From contig NZ_FSRB01000002.1 in assembly GCF_900129635.1 (NCBI RefSeq), positions 524,727 to 588,726 on the forward strand: a stretch of 64,000 nt of DNA, written 5' to 3'. Below are positions 27,117 to 37,200 of this stretch, in pieces. The position numbers were made by a program, and so were the translations under genes. Under the pieces are notes generated by a model. The model searched no databases and was not told the DNA's origin. It saw only the letters and a list, made by a program, of their open reading frames with translations. The first letter of the stretch is position 1; every line of letters starts with the position of its first letter. This DNA comes from Singulisphaera sp. GP187 (lineage in GTDB: Bacteria; Planctomycetota; Planctomycetia; Isosphaerales; Isosphaeraceae).

Positions 27117-28598
27117 ATGTTCGACGACCTACAAAAACGGCTTACTTCTGCCTTTGGGCAGTTCCGCGCGCGGGGGCTGCTGACCGAGGCCAACATCAAG
27201 GATGGCCTCCGCGAAGTTCGCACCGCACTCCTGGAAGCCGACGTCAATCTGCAAGTCGTCAAGGAGTTCATGGAGAAGGTCGGCGAACGCGCTGTCGGTC
27301 AGCAACTGATCAAGAGCGTTCGGCCCGAGCAGCAGATCGTCAAGATCGTCCACGACGAGCTCATCGAGCTGATGGGGCCGATCGACCCGACGATCCGGTT
27401 CGAGAAGACCGGCCCGACGGTCATCATGCTCTGCGGTCTCCAAGGCGCGGGCAAGACGACCACTTGCGGTAAGCTTGCGCGGTTGTTGGCTTCGCAGGGG
27501 CGAAAGCCGTTGCTCGTCGCGGCCGACCTTCAGCGCCCCGCCGCGATCGAGCAGCTCAAGGTCATCGGCCAGCAACTGCAAATTCCGGTTTTCAGTGCGC
27601 CGGAGTCGAACCCGGTCAAGGTCTGCCAGGATGCGCTCGCCGAGGCCAACCGCCAGGCCCGCGACACGATCATCCTCGACACCGCCGGCCGGCTCCACGT
27701 TGACGACGAGCTCATGGCCGAGCTCAAGCAGATCGAGAAGAAGGTCAAGCCGCACCAGGTCTTGTTCGTCTGTGACGCCTTGACCGGGCAGGACGCGGTC
27801 GCCTCGGCCGGCTCGTTCAACGAGGCGCTCGAACTCGACGGCGTGATCATCACCAAGCTCGATGGCGACGCCCGAGGTGGGGCCGCGCTCTCGGTCCGCA
27901 AGGTGACCGGTGTCCCCGTCAAGTTTGTCGGCATGGGGGAGAAGCTCGACAAGCTGCAGCCGTTCGACCCCGAGCGGCTCGTCGGCCAGATGCTCGGCAT
28001 GGGCGACATCGTCGGCCTGGTCGAGGCCGCGCAGTCGGTCGTGGATCAGGAGGAGGCGCAGCGGCAGCAAGAGAAGCTTGCCAAGGGGAAGTTCGACCTC
28101 AACGACTTCCGCCAGCAGATCACCCAGATGAAGAAGATGGGGTCGGTCCGCGACCTGATGGGCAAGATCCCTGGCCTGAACCAGATGCCCGTGAACCTCG
28201 ACGAGATCGATGCCGACGGTGAGGTGCAGCGGATTCAGGGGATCATCGATAGTATGACCCCCGAGGAGCGGCGCAATCCGAACCTGATCGATATCTCGCG
28301 ACGGCGGCGGATCTCGGCCGGTGCGGGCGTTGACCCGTCCGACATCTCGGCCCTGGTCAAGCAGTTCGACGCCATGGCGGCCTTGGTCAAGCAGATGTCT
28401 CAGATGACCATGCTTGACAAGATTCGCGCCATGAGCGGACTCGGCCGCGCGGGGGCGTTCAACCCCGGAGCCCGGCTGATGGCCCCCAAACAGGGGACCG
28501 GCAAGCGGCTCACCCCCAAAGAACGCGAAAAACAGCGCAAGCTGCGTGAGAAAGAAGAGCGGAAGAAGCGTCGCGACGAACGCGGCAAAGAAGGATGA
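27117..28598 (+). CDS. ffh: Signal recognition particle protein Ffh (SRP54)
   Basis: GTPase of the signal recognition particle; binds SRP RNA and hydrophobic signal sequences on ribosomes and docks with FtsY at the membrane. N domain at about 1-90. G domain with G1 GLQGAGKTTTCGK (about 105-117), DTAGR, and TKLDGDARGG. The C-terminal M domain is rich in Met and ends in a basic tail (KEREKQRKLREKEERKKRRD). At 493 residues it is slightly longer than the E. coli protein (453) because of that tail. It heads the ffh-rpsP-trmD-rplS group, in the classical order although a gap of about 310 bases with a hairpin separates it from rpsP. No SRP RNA gene was seen nearby. Confidence 0.97.
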   Translation: MFDDLQKRLTSAFGQFRARGLLTEANIKDGLREVRTALLEADVNLQVVKEFMEKVGERAVGQQLIKSVRPEQQIVKIVHDELIELMGPIDPTIRFEKTGPTVIMLCGLQGAGKTTTCGKLARLLASQGRKPLLVAADLQRPAAIEQLKVIGQQLQIPVFSAPESNPVKVCQDALAEANRQARDTIILDTAGRLHVDDELMAELKQIEKKVKPHQVLFVCDALTGQDAVASAGSFNEALELDGVIITKLDGDARGGAALSVRKVTGVPVKFVGMGEKLDKLQPFDPERLVGQMLGMGDIVGLVEAAQSVVDQEEAQRQQEKLAKGKFDLNDFRQQITQMKKMGSVRDLMGKIPGLNQMPVNLDEIDADGEVQRIQGIIDSMTPEERRNPNLIDISRRRRISAGAGVDPSDISALVKQFDAMAALVKQMSQMTMLDKIRAMSGLGRAGAFNPGARLMAPKQGTGKRLTPKEREKQRKLREKEERKKRRDERGKEG

Positions 28599-28626
28599 CC
28601 TGACGACTCTTGGTTTTGCGGCTGAG

Positions 28627-28654
28627 GGCCACGGGTCGGACTGACTCCGTGGCC
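28627..28654. terminator. Hairpin after ffh
   Basis: GGCCACGG (28627-28634) pairs exactly with CCGTGGCC (28647-28654), 12-base loop, 28 bases after the ffh stop codon. It is followed only by a short T stretch near 28674, so termination may be partial. Confidence 0.45.
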
Positions 28655-28906
28655 GCTCGCCGAGTCGCTCGGCTTTTCAGACATACAACGGAAGCAGAGT
28701 TAGCCGAATCGTTTAGGGAATGGGCCGGACGGATCAAAGATAAAAAAGCCAGAGGACCCGACGAGGGGACCCTGACTTGATCCTGACGACCCGCGAGGCC
28801 GCCGCAGGCTCGGGACCGGCCTCGTCCCGCGGAAACATTGTGCAAGGGGTTCCCGAAGGACTTGCCATGCGTCCGAGCCATCTTTTCTTTTTTGAGGAGT
28901 TTCCGA

Positions 28907-29287
28907 GTGGTCCGTCTTCGCATGAAATCGTTCGGCCGCCGCCATCGTCCCTTCTTCCGGATCTGTGCGATGGATATCCGCTCACCGCGTGATGGTCGGG
29001 CGATCGAAGAACTCGGGCACCATGACCCGATGATCCGCAACGTCGATGCTCGTACGGTCCTGAATGTCAGCCGGATCCGCTACTGGCTGTCGGTCGGCGC
29101 CCAGCCGAGCGATAAGGTCCAGGCGCTCTTGAACCGGTACAAGATCACCAAGCCCGCGCCCGGCGAGCACTGGGAAGTTCCCGAAGCCCCCGCGGCGACC
29201 CCGGCCCCCGCGCAGGCGACTGCTCCGGCCCCGGCGTCCCTTTCGCAGGCCCCTGCCGCGGCGCCCACGGCGCCGCCGGCCTCGTAA
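28907..29287 (+). CDS. rpsP: 30S ribosomal protein S16
   Basis: Small-subunit protein needed for 30S assembly. The protein opens VVRLRMKSFGRRHRPFFRIC, the classical S16 start, so I use GTG 28907 with GAGGAG at 28894-28899. The frame is open to 28838 but the extra residues are not S16-like. The S16 core ends near residue 85 (QALLNRYKIT). It is followed by a tail of some 40 residues made almost only of Ala and Pro, so the protein has 126 residues against about 80-90 in most bacteria. It is followed after 15 bases by trmD. Confidence 0.95.
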   Translation: MVRLRMKSFGRRHRPFFRICAMDIRSPRDGRAIEELGHHDPMIRNVDARTVLNVSRIRYWLSVGAQPSDKVQALLNRYKITKPAPGEHWEVPEAPAATPAPAQATAPAPASLSQAPAAAPTAPPAS

Positions 29288-29302
29288 TCGCAAAGGCTGA
29301 CG

Positions 29303-29962
29303 ATGTCTGCCTCGCCGCTTCGTTTTGACCTGATAAGCCTGTTCCCAGCCCTCTTCGACGGCTTCCTGAGCGAGAGCATCCTCAAACGTGCGATCGACAA
29401 GGAACTCGTCGCGGTTCACCGCTGGGACCTCCGCGACTGGGCCGAGGGGAAGCACAAGCAGGTGGACGACCGTCCGTTTGGTGGGGGGCCCGGCATGGTG
29501 CTGATGGCGCCACCGACCGTTGCGGCCGTCGAGGCGGTGCAAGCCGCCGACGACCGTCCCGCCCGCTTGATCGCGCTGTCGCCGCAAGGCCGCAGACTCG
29601 ATCAGGACCGGGTCCGCGAACTGGCCGGTGCGTCTCGGATCATCCTGCTCTGCGGCCGCTACGAAGGTTTTGATGAACGGATCTTCGAGACCCTGGAGCC
29701 GGAGCAACTGTCGGTAGGCGACTACGTGCTCTCGGGGGGTGAGGTGGCCGCGATGGTCGTCGTTGACGCCGTCATGCGGCTCTTGCCCGGCGTCCTGGGT
29801 GATGCCGAGAGCGCGATCGACGAGTCGTTCGGACCCGACGGTGGCCTCGAGTACCCCCACTATACCCGCCCCCGCGAGTTCCGCGGCCGAGCGGTCCCCG
29901 ACATTCTGCTCAGCGGCGACCACGCCGCGATCGCACGCTGGCGACGAGAACATCGACGATAA
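29303..29962 (+). CDS. trmD: tRNA (guanine37-N1)-methyltransferase TrmD
   Basis: SAM-dependent SPOUT/trefoil-knot enzyme that methylates G37 of tRNAs reading CNN codons and prevents frameshifting. Recognised by FDLISLFPALFDGFLSESIL at the start, DDRPFGGGPGMV, the knot segments LSPQGRRLDQ and LLCGRYEGFDERI, and VGDYVLSGGEVAAM. At 219 residues it is about 30 shorter than E. coli TrmD, losing part of the C-terminal domain after REFRGRAVPDILLSGDH, which is common in some phyla. rimM, which usually lies between rpsP and trmD, is absent here. Confidence 0.95.
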   Translation: MSASPLRFDLISLFPALFDGFLSESILKRAIDKELVAVHRWDLRDWAEGKHKQVDDRPFGGGPGMVLMAPPTVAAVEAVQAADDRPARLIALSPQGRRLDQDRVRELAGASRIILLCGRYEGFDERIFETLEPEQLSVGDYVLSGGEVAAMVVVDAVMRLLPGVLGDAESAIDESFGPDGGLEYPHYTRPREFRGRAVPDILLSGDHAAIARWRREHRR

Positions 29963-29996
29963 GCCAAGTCAGACACAGGAAGGAAAGGGTTGAGCC

Positions 29997-30485
29997 ATGC
30001 AAAATCAGTTGATGGAGACGGTCGAACAATCGAGTATGAAGGCGACGATCCCGAAGTTCGAGATCGGCGACACGGTTGACGTCCACGTCCGGATCCTGGA
30101 AGGCGAGAAAGAGCGGATCCAGATCTTCAACGGCGTCGTCATCGCACGCTCGGGCACCAAGACCCGCGAGATGTTCGTGGTCCGCCGGATCGTCCAGGGC
30201 GAAGGCGTCGAACGCAAGTTCCCGGTCCACTCCCCGCGAATCGCCGACATCGTGGTGAAGCGGTCGGGCAAGGTCCGTCGCGCCAAGCTCTACTACCTCC
30301 GCGAACGGTCGGGCAAGGCCGTCCGCCTCAAGGAGCGGTTCCCCGGTGGCAAGTCCACCCCGGCCGAGGCCAAGGCCGCCAAGGCCGAGCGTCGCGCCAC
30401 CAAGGTCGCCGCCAAACGCGCCAAGGCCGAAGCCGCCGCCGCGGCCAAGTCCGCGCCGACGCCTGAGACCGCGCCCGAAGCCTGA
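29997..30485 (+). CDS. rplS: 50S ribosomal protein L19
   Basis: Large-subunit protein at the 30S/50S interface. The core is typical (FEIGDTVDVHVRILEGEKER, IQIFNGVVIARSG, VRRIVQGEGVERKFPVHSPR, VRRAKLYYLRERSGKAVRLK). After residue about 118 comes a lysine/alanine-rich tail (EAKAAKAERRATKVAAKRAK...) of some 40 residues not found in most bacteria, bringing the length to 162 against about 115. AGGAAAGG directly upstream serves as the ribosome-binding site. It is the last gene of the rpsP-trmD-rplS group and is followed by a strong hairpin. Confidence 0.95.
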   Translation: MQNQLMETVEQSSMKATIPKFEIGDTVDVHVRILEGEKERIQIFNGVVIARSGTKTREMFVVRRIVQGEGVERKFPVHSPRIADIVVKRSGKVRRAKLYYLRERSGKAVRLKERFPGGKSTPAEAKAAKAERRATKVAAKRAKAEAAAAAKSAPTPETAPEA

Positions 30486-30522
30486 CCCGTGCTCCGGGAT
30501 TGAACGACCGATACCGATTCCC

Positions 30523-30586
30523 AAACCGAAAAGGGATCGACCACGAAGCCAGCCCCTGGCTTCGAGGCCGGTCCCTTTCGGTTTTC
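30523..30586 (+). terminator. Two-storey hairpin terminator after rplS
   Basis: An outer stem AAACCGAAA...GGGA (30523-30535) pairs with TCCCTTTCGGTTT (30572-30584). Inside it, CGAAGCCAG pairs exactly with CTGGCTTCG (30544-30564). The right arm runs into TTTT. This is the best terminator-like structure of the window, 38 bases after the rplS stop codon. Confidence 0.75.
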
Positions 30587-31276
30587 CACCGACCTCGCCC
30601 ACCTCCCTCTCCCTTCTCACCGCACCGGTCGGTCCCTCGCCGGAGGGCTGCCCGCGCTGGCGTTGGGCCTGGACCGGCGCTCAGTCCGCTTGCCGGTGCC
30701 TCCCGCTCAAGAGGCCGACGATCAGGTCGTGCCAGCGAACGGAACGTCTCCCCTTGGGACTCCGGAGACCTTCACGATGGTTCGACGCGGCCGCGGCCGC
30801 TCCTACCTGGCCAGGAAGAGCCGTGTGTTTTTGTCATTTGTTTTGTAGCAAGATATTCCGAAAATCAATGTTGGCCAGGCAGCCGGCCTTTCCGAGTCGC
30901 GAACGGGCGGCGAGATCTTTTTCTTTGGCCTCGGACGCCAGGCGCGTCGGTCCTCTTGATCTTGAGTGCGTTTAAAATTGCCAAGGAATGAGCCAAGAAA
31001 TCATCGCAAGGTCATGGAATTCAAGATCAACGAGGATGGTTAATTTTGTCTGTGTTAGAAAACAACATGCTTGCGATTTCTATGCAATTTGCATAACTTC
31101 GAAGTGACTCGATGGTTTGCGGTTGTCATATCGGTTCTTGGTGGCTTTCAAGCAGATTCTTTGGGCGATCCGGTCTACTCGGATGGCTTTTCCCCCTCTG
31201 GCTCGCGACGCTGGAAGAAGTCGAACGTCGGGGATCCGGAACTCTCCGGGGAGGGGGCCAAGGAAAGGCTTACATC
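30587..31276. other. Long leader/intergenic region upstream of the giant surface protein
   Basis: 690 bases without a supported gene. From about 30830 the sequence becomes AT-richer than the genome around it. TATGCAA-T-TTGCATA at 31081-31095 is a near-perfect palindrome (7-bp arms, one central base) about 180 bases upstream of the start codon, possibly a regulator site. AGGAAAGG at 31261-31268 is the ribosome site of the next gene. I could not define a promoter with certainty. Confidence 0.4.
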
Positions 31277-34200
31277 ATGTCACGCGGCTCTCCCAAGGCT
31301 TTGGACCTTTCCGATCGACGTCCGCCTCTGCGTCCGAGGCGACCCAAGCCGTTTTACCTGGCGGCGGAATGGCTCGAAAATCGGTTGATGCTCGATGGGG
31401 CGTCGGCCGCCCTGCCCTCCGCCCTTGTCGTCGGGCGTACCCTCTCCTCGTACACCGTCGGCGGGATTCAAAACAACCAGGTGGCGATCACTTATTCCGT
31501 TTACAACGAACAGACTGATCCGGAGTCCGGGGTCCAGTTGACAACCACACTGGCGCCTGGCGTGACGATCGTGAGTGCCTCGGCGGCGCCGGCGCGCAAC
31601 GGCCAGGAGTTGACGTGGGGCTTGGGGACGATCGACGGCTTTGGCCGGACCAGCGTCACGCTGGTCGTCGCGAGGAATGACCCCGCGTCGTTGCCGCTCG
31701 ACCTCGGTTCGCAGGCCCTCGCCACGCTCGGCACGCAAGTTGTCTCGGACACCGCGCCGGCGGCGACCTTGCGCGCCGGCGCGATTCCGGCCGAGTTCCT
31801 CACGGCCACGGTCGACGCCAATTCGCAAGACCCGTTCATCCAGCAGAAGGCGGCCGAGCTCGATTATGACCCCGCGGAAATCTTTAGTTATCTGCGTGAT
31901 GCGGTCGGGTTTGAGTCGTACACGGGGTCGCTCCGAGGGGCGCGGGGCACGCTCTGGAGCAACGCGGGCAATGCGCTGGATGAAGCGAGTCTGGGGGTGG
32001 CCCTCTATCGCGCCTCGGGCATTCCGGCCCGGTATGTTCAGGGGACGCTCTCGGATGCGGCTTCTCAGCAGTTGATCCTCTCGATGTTTGCGGACCCACT
32101 GCGAGTCGTCGGCTTCCTCAGCCCGGGCGTGGCGGCCTCCGACCCGGCGCACGATCCCACGCTCCTTGCCGAGACGCGCCAGCACTACTGGATCCAATTT
32201 GACCTGGGGGGGGGATTCCAGGATGCCGACCCGACCTTCAAGAACGGGGCGATCGGCCAGACGTTTACGGCCGCCCAGGGAACGTTCGCCGAGGTCCCGG
32301 ACGCACTCCGGCACAAGGTCACGATCACATTGGAGCGTGAGCTGACGCAAAACGACCTCTTTGGCGGGTCGTCGCAGAGCGTCGCCCCGGTTCTCACCGA
32401 CACCTTTGACACCGTGGAACTCGTGGGCAGGCCGATAACGATCGGTCATTTCGTCTCGAGCTCGACGTCCGGTTTTGTCTTCTCGGCGACGACCAACACG
32501 TATACGCCGTATCTCCTGGTGGGAGACGGGACTCTCGAATCCTCGCATGATCCGCTTCTTTTGGGAACTTCGTATCAGGAAGTGCTCACGAATTTCCCGT
32601 TTGGCAGCCAGATTCTTACCGGCGTCTTCTTGAAGATCAAGATGACCGCTCCTGACGGCACCGTGGTCAACCTGGACAAGACGCTCGCCGATCGGTTCGG
32701 GGTTGCCGCGAGGCAAAAGGGGGGCGGGGGCGCCTTGTCGGTGAACCCGGGCGAGCCGCTGATCACGCCGCTCGACCTCACCACGCTCAGCATCGAGCCG
32801 GGACGCTATAACCTGAAAGCGCTGGAGACTCTGAACCAACAGCTCGCGGCTCAACAAGCCACGTTCACGAGCTTTGCGCAGCAGGTGGATGCCACCCCCC
32901 CCGGCCCCGCTCGGGATCAACTTCTCGGCCAACTCAGCAGCGTGTTCGGCAACGCCTTGATCGCGATGGCGCGGTCGCGGCTCGCCCAGTTCGCCGTCAT
33001 GTCGGATACGTTCACGGACCAGTTGGGCAGCAGCGAACTCGTCAAGGCCTACTTCGACAGCCCGCGCGTCGTCCTCTTTGATTCCCGGGCGATTCCGCGG
33101 GCCGACGGGACTGTCTCGCTCCGGTTTTCAATGGACCTGCTCCGCGACCTGCTCCGCGCGATTGCGGTTCCCGGCCAGAACGCCCAGGCCAACATCGGCT
33201 TTCAGCTCGTGCGCGGCCTCAGCGAGACGTTCGTCGAAACCATCGCGATGGGGACGCCTCCCCCGACTGCCACGGGCGCGCCCTTGATTCCGGTCAGCGC
33301 GGTGTCGGTCTTCCAGTCGGCCCTGGCCCAGAACATTCCCCTGGTGGTCCTGAGCGGCCAGAATCGCGGCCAACTCGACGCGCTCCCGTTCTCGGCCCAA
33401 GCCAAGCTCCTGATCTCCAACGCCATCGACCAGGGCAAGGTCGTCCTGGTGCCCACTCAGAACGTGACCATCAATGGGGAGCCGCGGATCGCCTGGTATG
33501 AGACCGATCCGGTCACGGGCGCGACCGTGGACGTGATGGATGACGGCGGACACCAGGCCGTGTTCGCGAGCACCGCGGAAAAGGTCATGTTCTATACCAT
33601 CACCTACCTGATCGAGTTCAACCTGGGGGTGGTCGCCGGGATCGGGATCGGTCAGAGCTTGTTTAGCCTGGCGCGGTTCGCGTTCTTCTCGGCCGTGAAT
33701 TTCAACAGCGCGGGGCTTCCTACTAATGTTCAGACATTTCTTCAAATCAAGAACTGGATCGGCACCCTGTTCAACGCAGCCATTCAGGTGGCCAAGGGGA
33801 TCCCGAACGTCTTCTTTGCCGCCGGCTTTGCCTTGGGGTTGAAGTTCTCGTTCGACCACTCCAACGACCCCCCGCTGCAAGACCTCTTGATTTCACCTCG
33901 GCCGTTGGATGCGTTCAAAAACTTGGGCCAGGGAAGCAGCCCTGGAGACACGATTGCCACCGCCATCGTTCCCGACCCGCTCTATACCCTCCCGATCCAA
34001 GGAGCGCAATTCCCGATGTTCCGGATCGGGATCAAGAACCTGGGAGCCAGCACGCGCCGGTTCAGCTTGAACCTGGTCGATTTGCCGGCCGGATTCAGCG
34101 GCAGGACCAGCATTCCCGAGGTGGTGATCCCGCCGGGCGCGACGGCCGAGGTGGGCCTGATCCTCTTCCCGACCGGGCCGATCGCTCAACCCGGAACCCT

Positions 34201-37200
34201 TGTCTCGTTCGGTGTCCAGGTGGCCGATCTGGCGGATCTCAGCCGGACGACCACCCAGAGCCTCACCTTCGCCTTGCCCGAGGTCCACGGCGTGAGCGTG
34301 ACCCTCGACCGGACCGAGGTGAGCACGACTCCCGGGAACCCGGTCCAGGTCGTCCTTCGATTGCAGGCGACGGGAAACGTCCCGGAGCATCTGACGTTCG
34401 CGACCCGCCTTTCCAATGGCCTCACGCTGAGCGGACTCACTCCCGTCACGATCAATCCCGGCGATACGGTGACCCAGACGGTCACTCTGACACCCGCCCC
34501 GGGCACACCGCTGAACAGCGCGCTTTCCGCGAGTCTCGACACCAAGTTCGGGACGGCCTTACCCGAAACTCGCGTGATTAACGTGAACGTCGTGGTCCCG
34601 GGCGCGACGGCGATCGCCGACGCGTCGGTGGCCGCGAGCCAGTTGGGCAACTCCGCGCTGGCCGCCCGACTCAACGACCTCAGCCTGGCCCTGACGAACC
34701 TCGTGGGGAACCCGTCCAGCGAGGTCTTCAAGAGCCAGGCCCTGGCCAGCCTCGACAGCGTCATCGGCCAGCTCGGAAGCAACCCCGCGATCGCTCCGCT
34801 CCGTGCCGATCTGACGTCGGCGAAGGCGACGCTCGCCAACGCCGGAACGTCCGCCCAGATCCAAGGCGCCATTGTCGCGTTGGGCAACGTGCTCGACTCT
34901 CTCGGTTCGATTCTGACGAATCTGATCAAGCACCGCTTCGAGCTGTCCTTCGTGACCAACAGCCAGGTCGCCCAGCCGCAATCCCCCTCGACCTTCTCGC
35001 TCCTCCTCCGGAACCTGGGGACCGAGACGACGACCTATCTCCTGAGCCTTCCGGGCCTGCCGGCCGATGTCACCGGCAGCCTGTCGCAGACCTCGATCAC
35101 GCTGGCCCCCGGCGCATTCACGACCAGCCTCCAGGTGACTTTGACCCCCACCTCCACGACCCAACTCGCTCCTTTGAGCTTTGTCGTGCAGGCCAGCGCC
35201 CAGGGGGCTCCTGAGATCAGCGGCACTGCGACCGGCTCGCTCACGGCGCGAAGCGAGTTCGTCTCTGTCGTTTCGGTCAGTACCGACCCGCCGTTCGTCG
35301 ATCCGGGCGGCACGGTGAAGGTCTCGACTCGCGTGCTCAACGCGGTCAATCGGGAGCAGCAGGCACTGGCGTCGTTCGTGGTGAAGAACGCCGGCGGCCA
35401 GACCGTTTTCAACTCGCAGGCGGTGCCGGTCACGCTCGGCGTGCTCACGTCGCTGACGACGGTCCCACTCGGTCCCCTCGACACGACGAACCTCTCACTT
35501 GGCGAGTACACGATCGTTGTCAGTCTGACCGACGCCGGCGGCCAACCCATCCCCGGCGCGACCGGCGAGGGGCGCTTGCTCGTCGGTTCTCCGGTGTCGT
35601 CGACAATCGCGGTGACCCCCAACGTCCTCCCGACCGGAACGAGCACGGTCGCGAACACGCTGACCATCAACAGCACCGCTCCCCTGGTGGGGCCGCTCGG
35701 CGTGTTGTCCCAGACGGCCGTTCCGGGCGCCGCCGGTTTACTCCGGAATGGGAACCTGCTCTACGTCGGGGCCAACGACGGCATTCGCGTTTACGACATC
35801 ACCAACCCGAGCCAGCCGCAGCTGGTGCGCACGGTCGGCACGACCGCGGATCTCCTCAAGATGCGCGGAGACCGACTCTACGCGTTGAAGGCGGGCGGCG
35901 CCTTTGGATCGATCGTCGTCTCGATCTATTCGATTGCCGATCCGGCGAACCCACAACTCCTGGGAGCCACGCCGGGGATTCCCTATGACAACGCCACCGA
36001 TATGATTGTTACCGACACGCATGTGTTTGTGCCGATCTTCAGTATCTTCTTCTTCCTGGCCAACAACGACATTTTCGAGCAAACGGGAGACCTGCTCTCC
36101 ATCGATGTTTCGAACCCGGCCGCGCCGCATCTCGATGGCGTCCTCCGGAATACCTACGGCACCAACAACGACAACATCGGGAACGAGTTCGGCATCAATC
36201 TCACGGGGGGTGACGGCAACCTCTGGTCCGTCGTCCAGGTCGACCCGACCACGCTGCTGGTCACGGGAAGCACGGCCGTGCACACTGATACCCAGACGGG
36301 GTCGGGCGTCGTGGATGTCATCGATATCAGCGATCCGACCCACATGAAGATCGTCCGGAGCCTCACCATCCCGGGCACGGTGCAGGCCGTCGGCCTCGCG
36401 ATGGAAGGGAACCGGGCCCTCGTTACGGGGTCCACCGGCGGCTGGAACGACTTTGGGACCGATCTGGGCTTTACCGGGAACTTCGTGCTCGCCACGCTGG
36501 ATCTCACAGACCCGCGCAACCCACAACTCATTTCGACGCAAACGTTGCCCCGCGCCTCACGGGGGCTCAACTACGACGTGCCGCTGGGGAATGGCCTTTT
36601 CGCGTATTCCAGCCTTGGGGCCGCGAGTGACTCCTCCCAGCTCACCGTGGTCGACGCGACCAACCCTCAGCAACTTGGCACGAAGAGCACCACCGTACCG
36701 GCCGCAGTCACGAGGTTGTTCGGGGAAGGGAATTTCCTCTATACCACGAGCACGAGTGGATTGATCATCTATCAGATCGCTGGTGACAGTTCCATTCCCC
36801 TCACCGCGCGAGTGGACGTTCCGAAGAACAGGGGCGTGGCCGTCGTGCCCGGATCGTTCAGTCTCGCGCCGACCCAGATCATCACGGGGGTCGATCGCGA
36901 TACTTATGTCTGGAACCTTTCCCTCATCGCGGCTTCGAAAACCGAGAAGATCACCTGGCAATCGACCGTGACCAACATGCAGGCGGGCGAGTCGCGGCCC
37001 GTGACGCTTGGTGCTTCGGTCGCGTTCACCAGCCAGGGAGCCCCGGGGCAGGTGACATTGCCCGCGCTGGATGTTTCCGCCAATCAGATCCTCGGACTCG
37101 ATCCGGCGTCGCGGTCGGTTCGGCCGGGGGCGGCGGCGCCCTACACGCTCGTGGTCTCGAATCCCACGAACGCGGCCGTGACGTATGCCCTCTCGATCCA

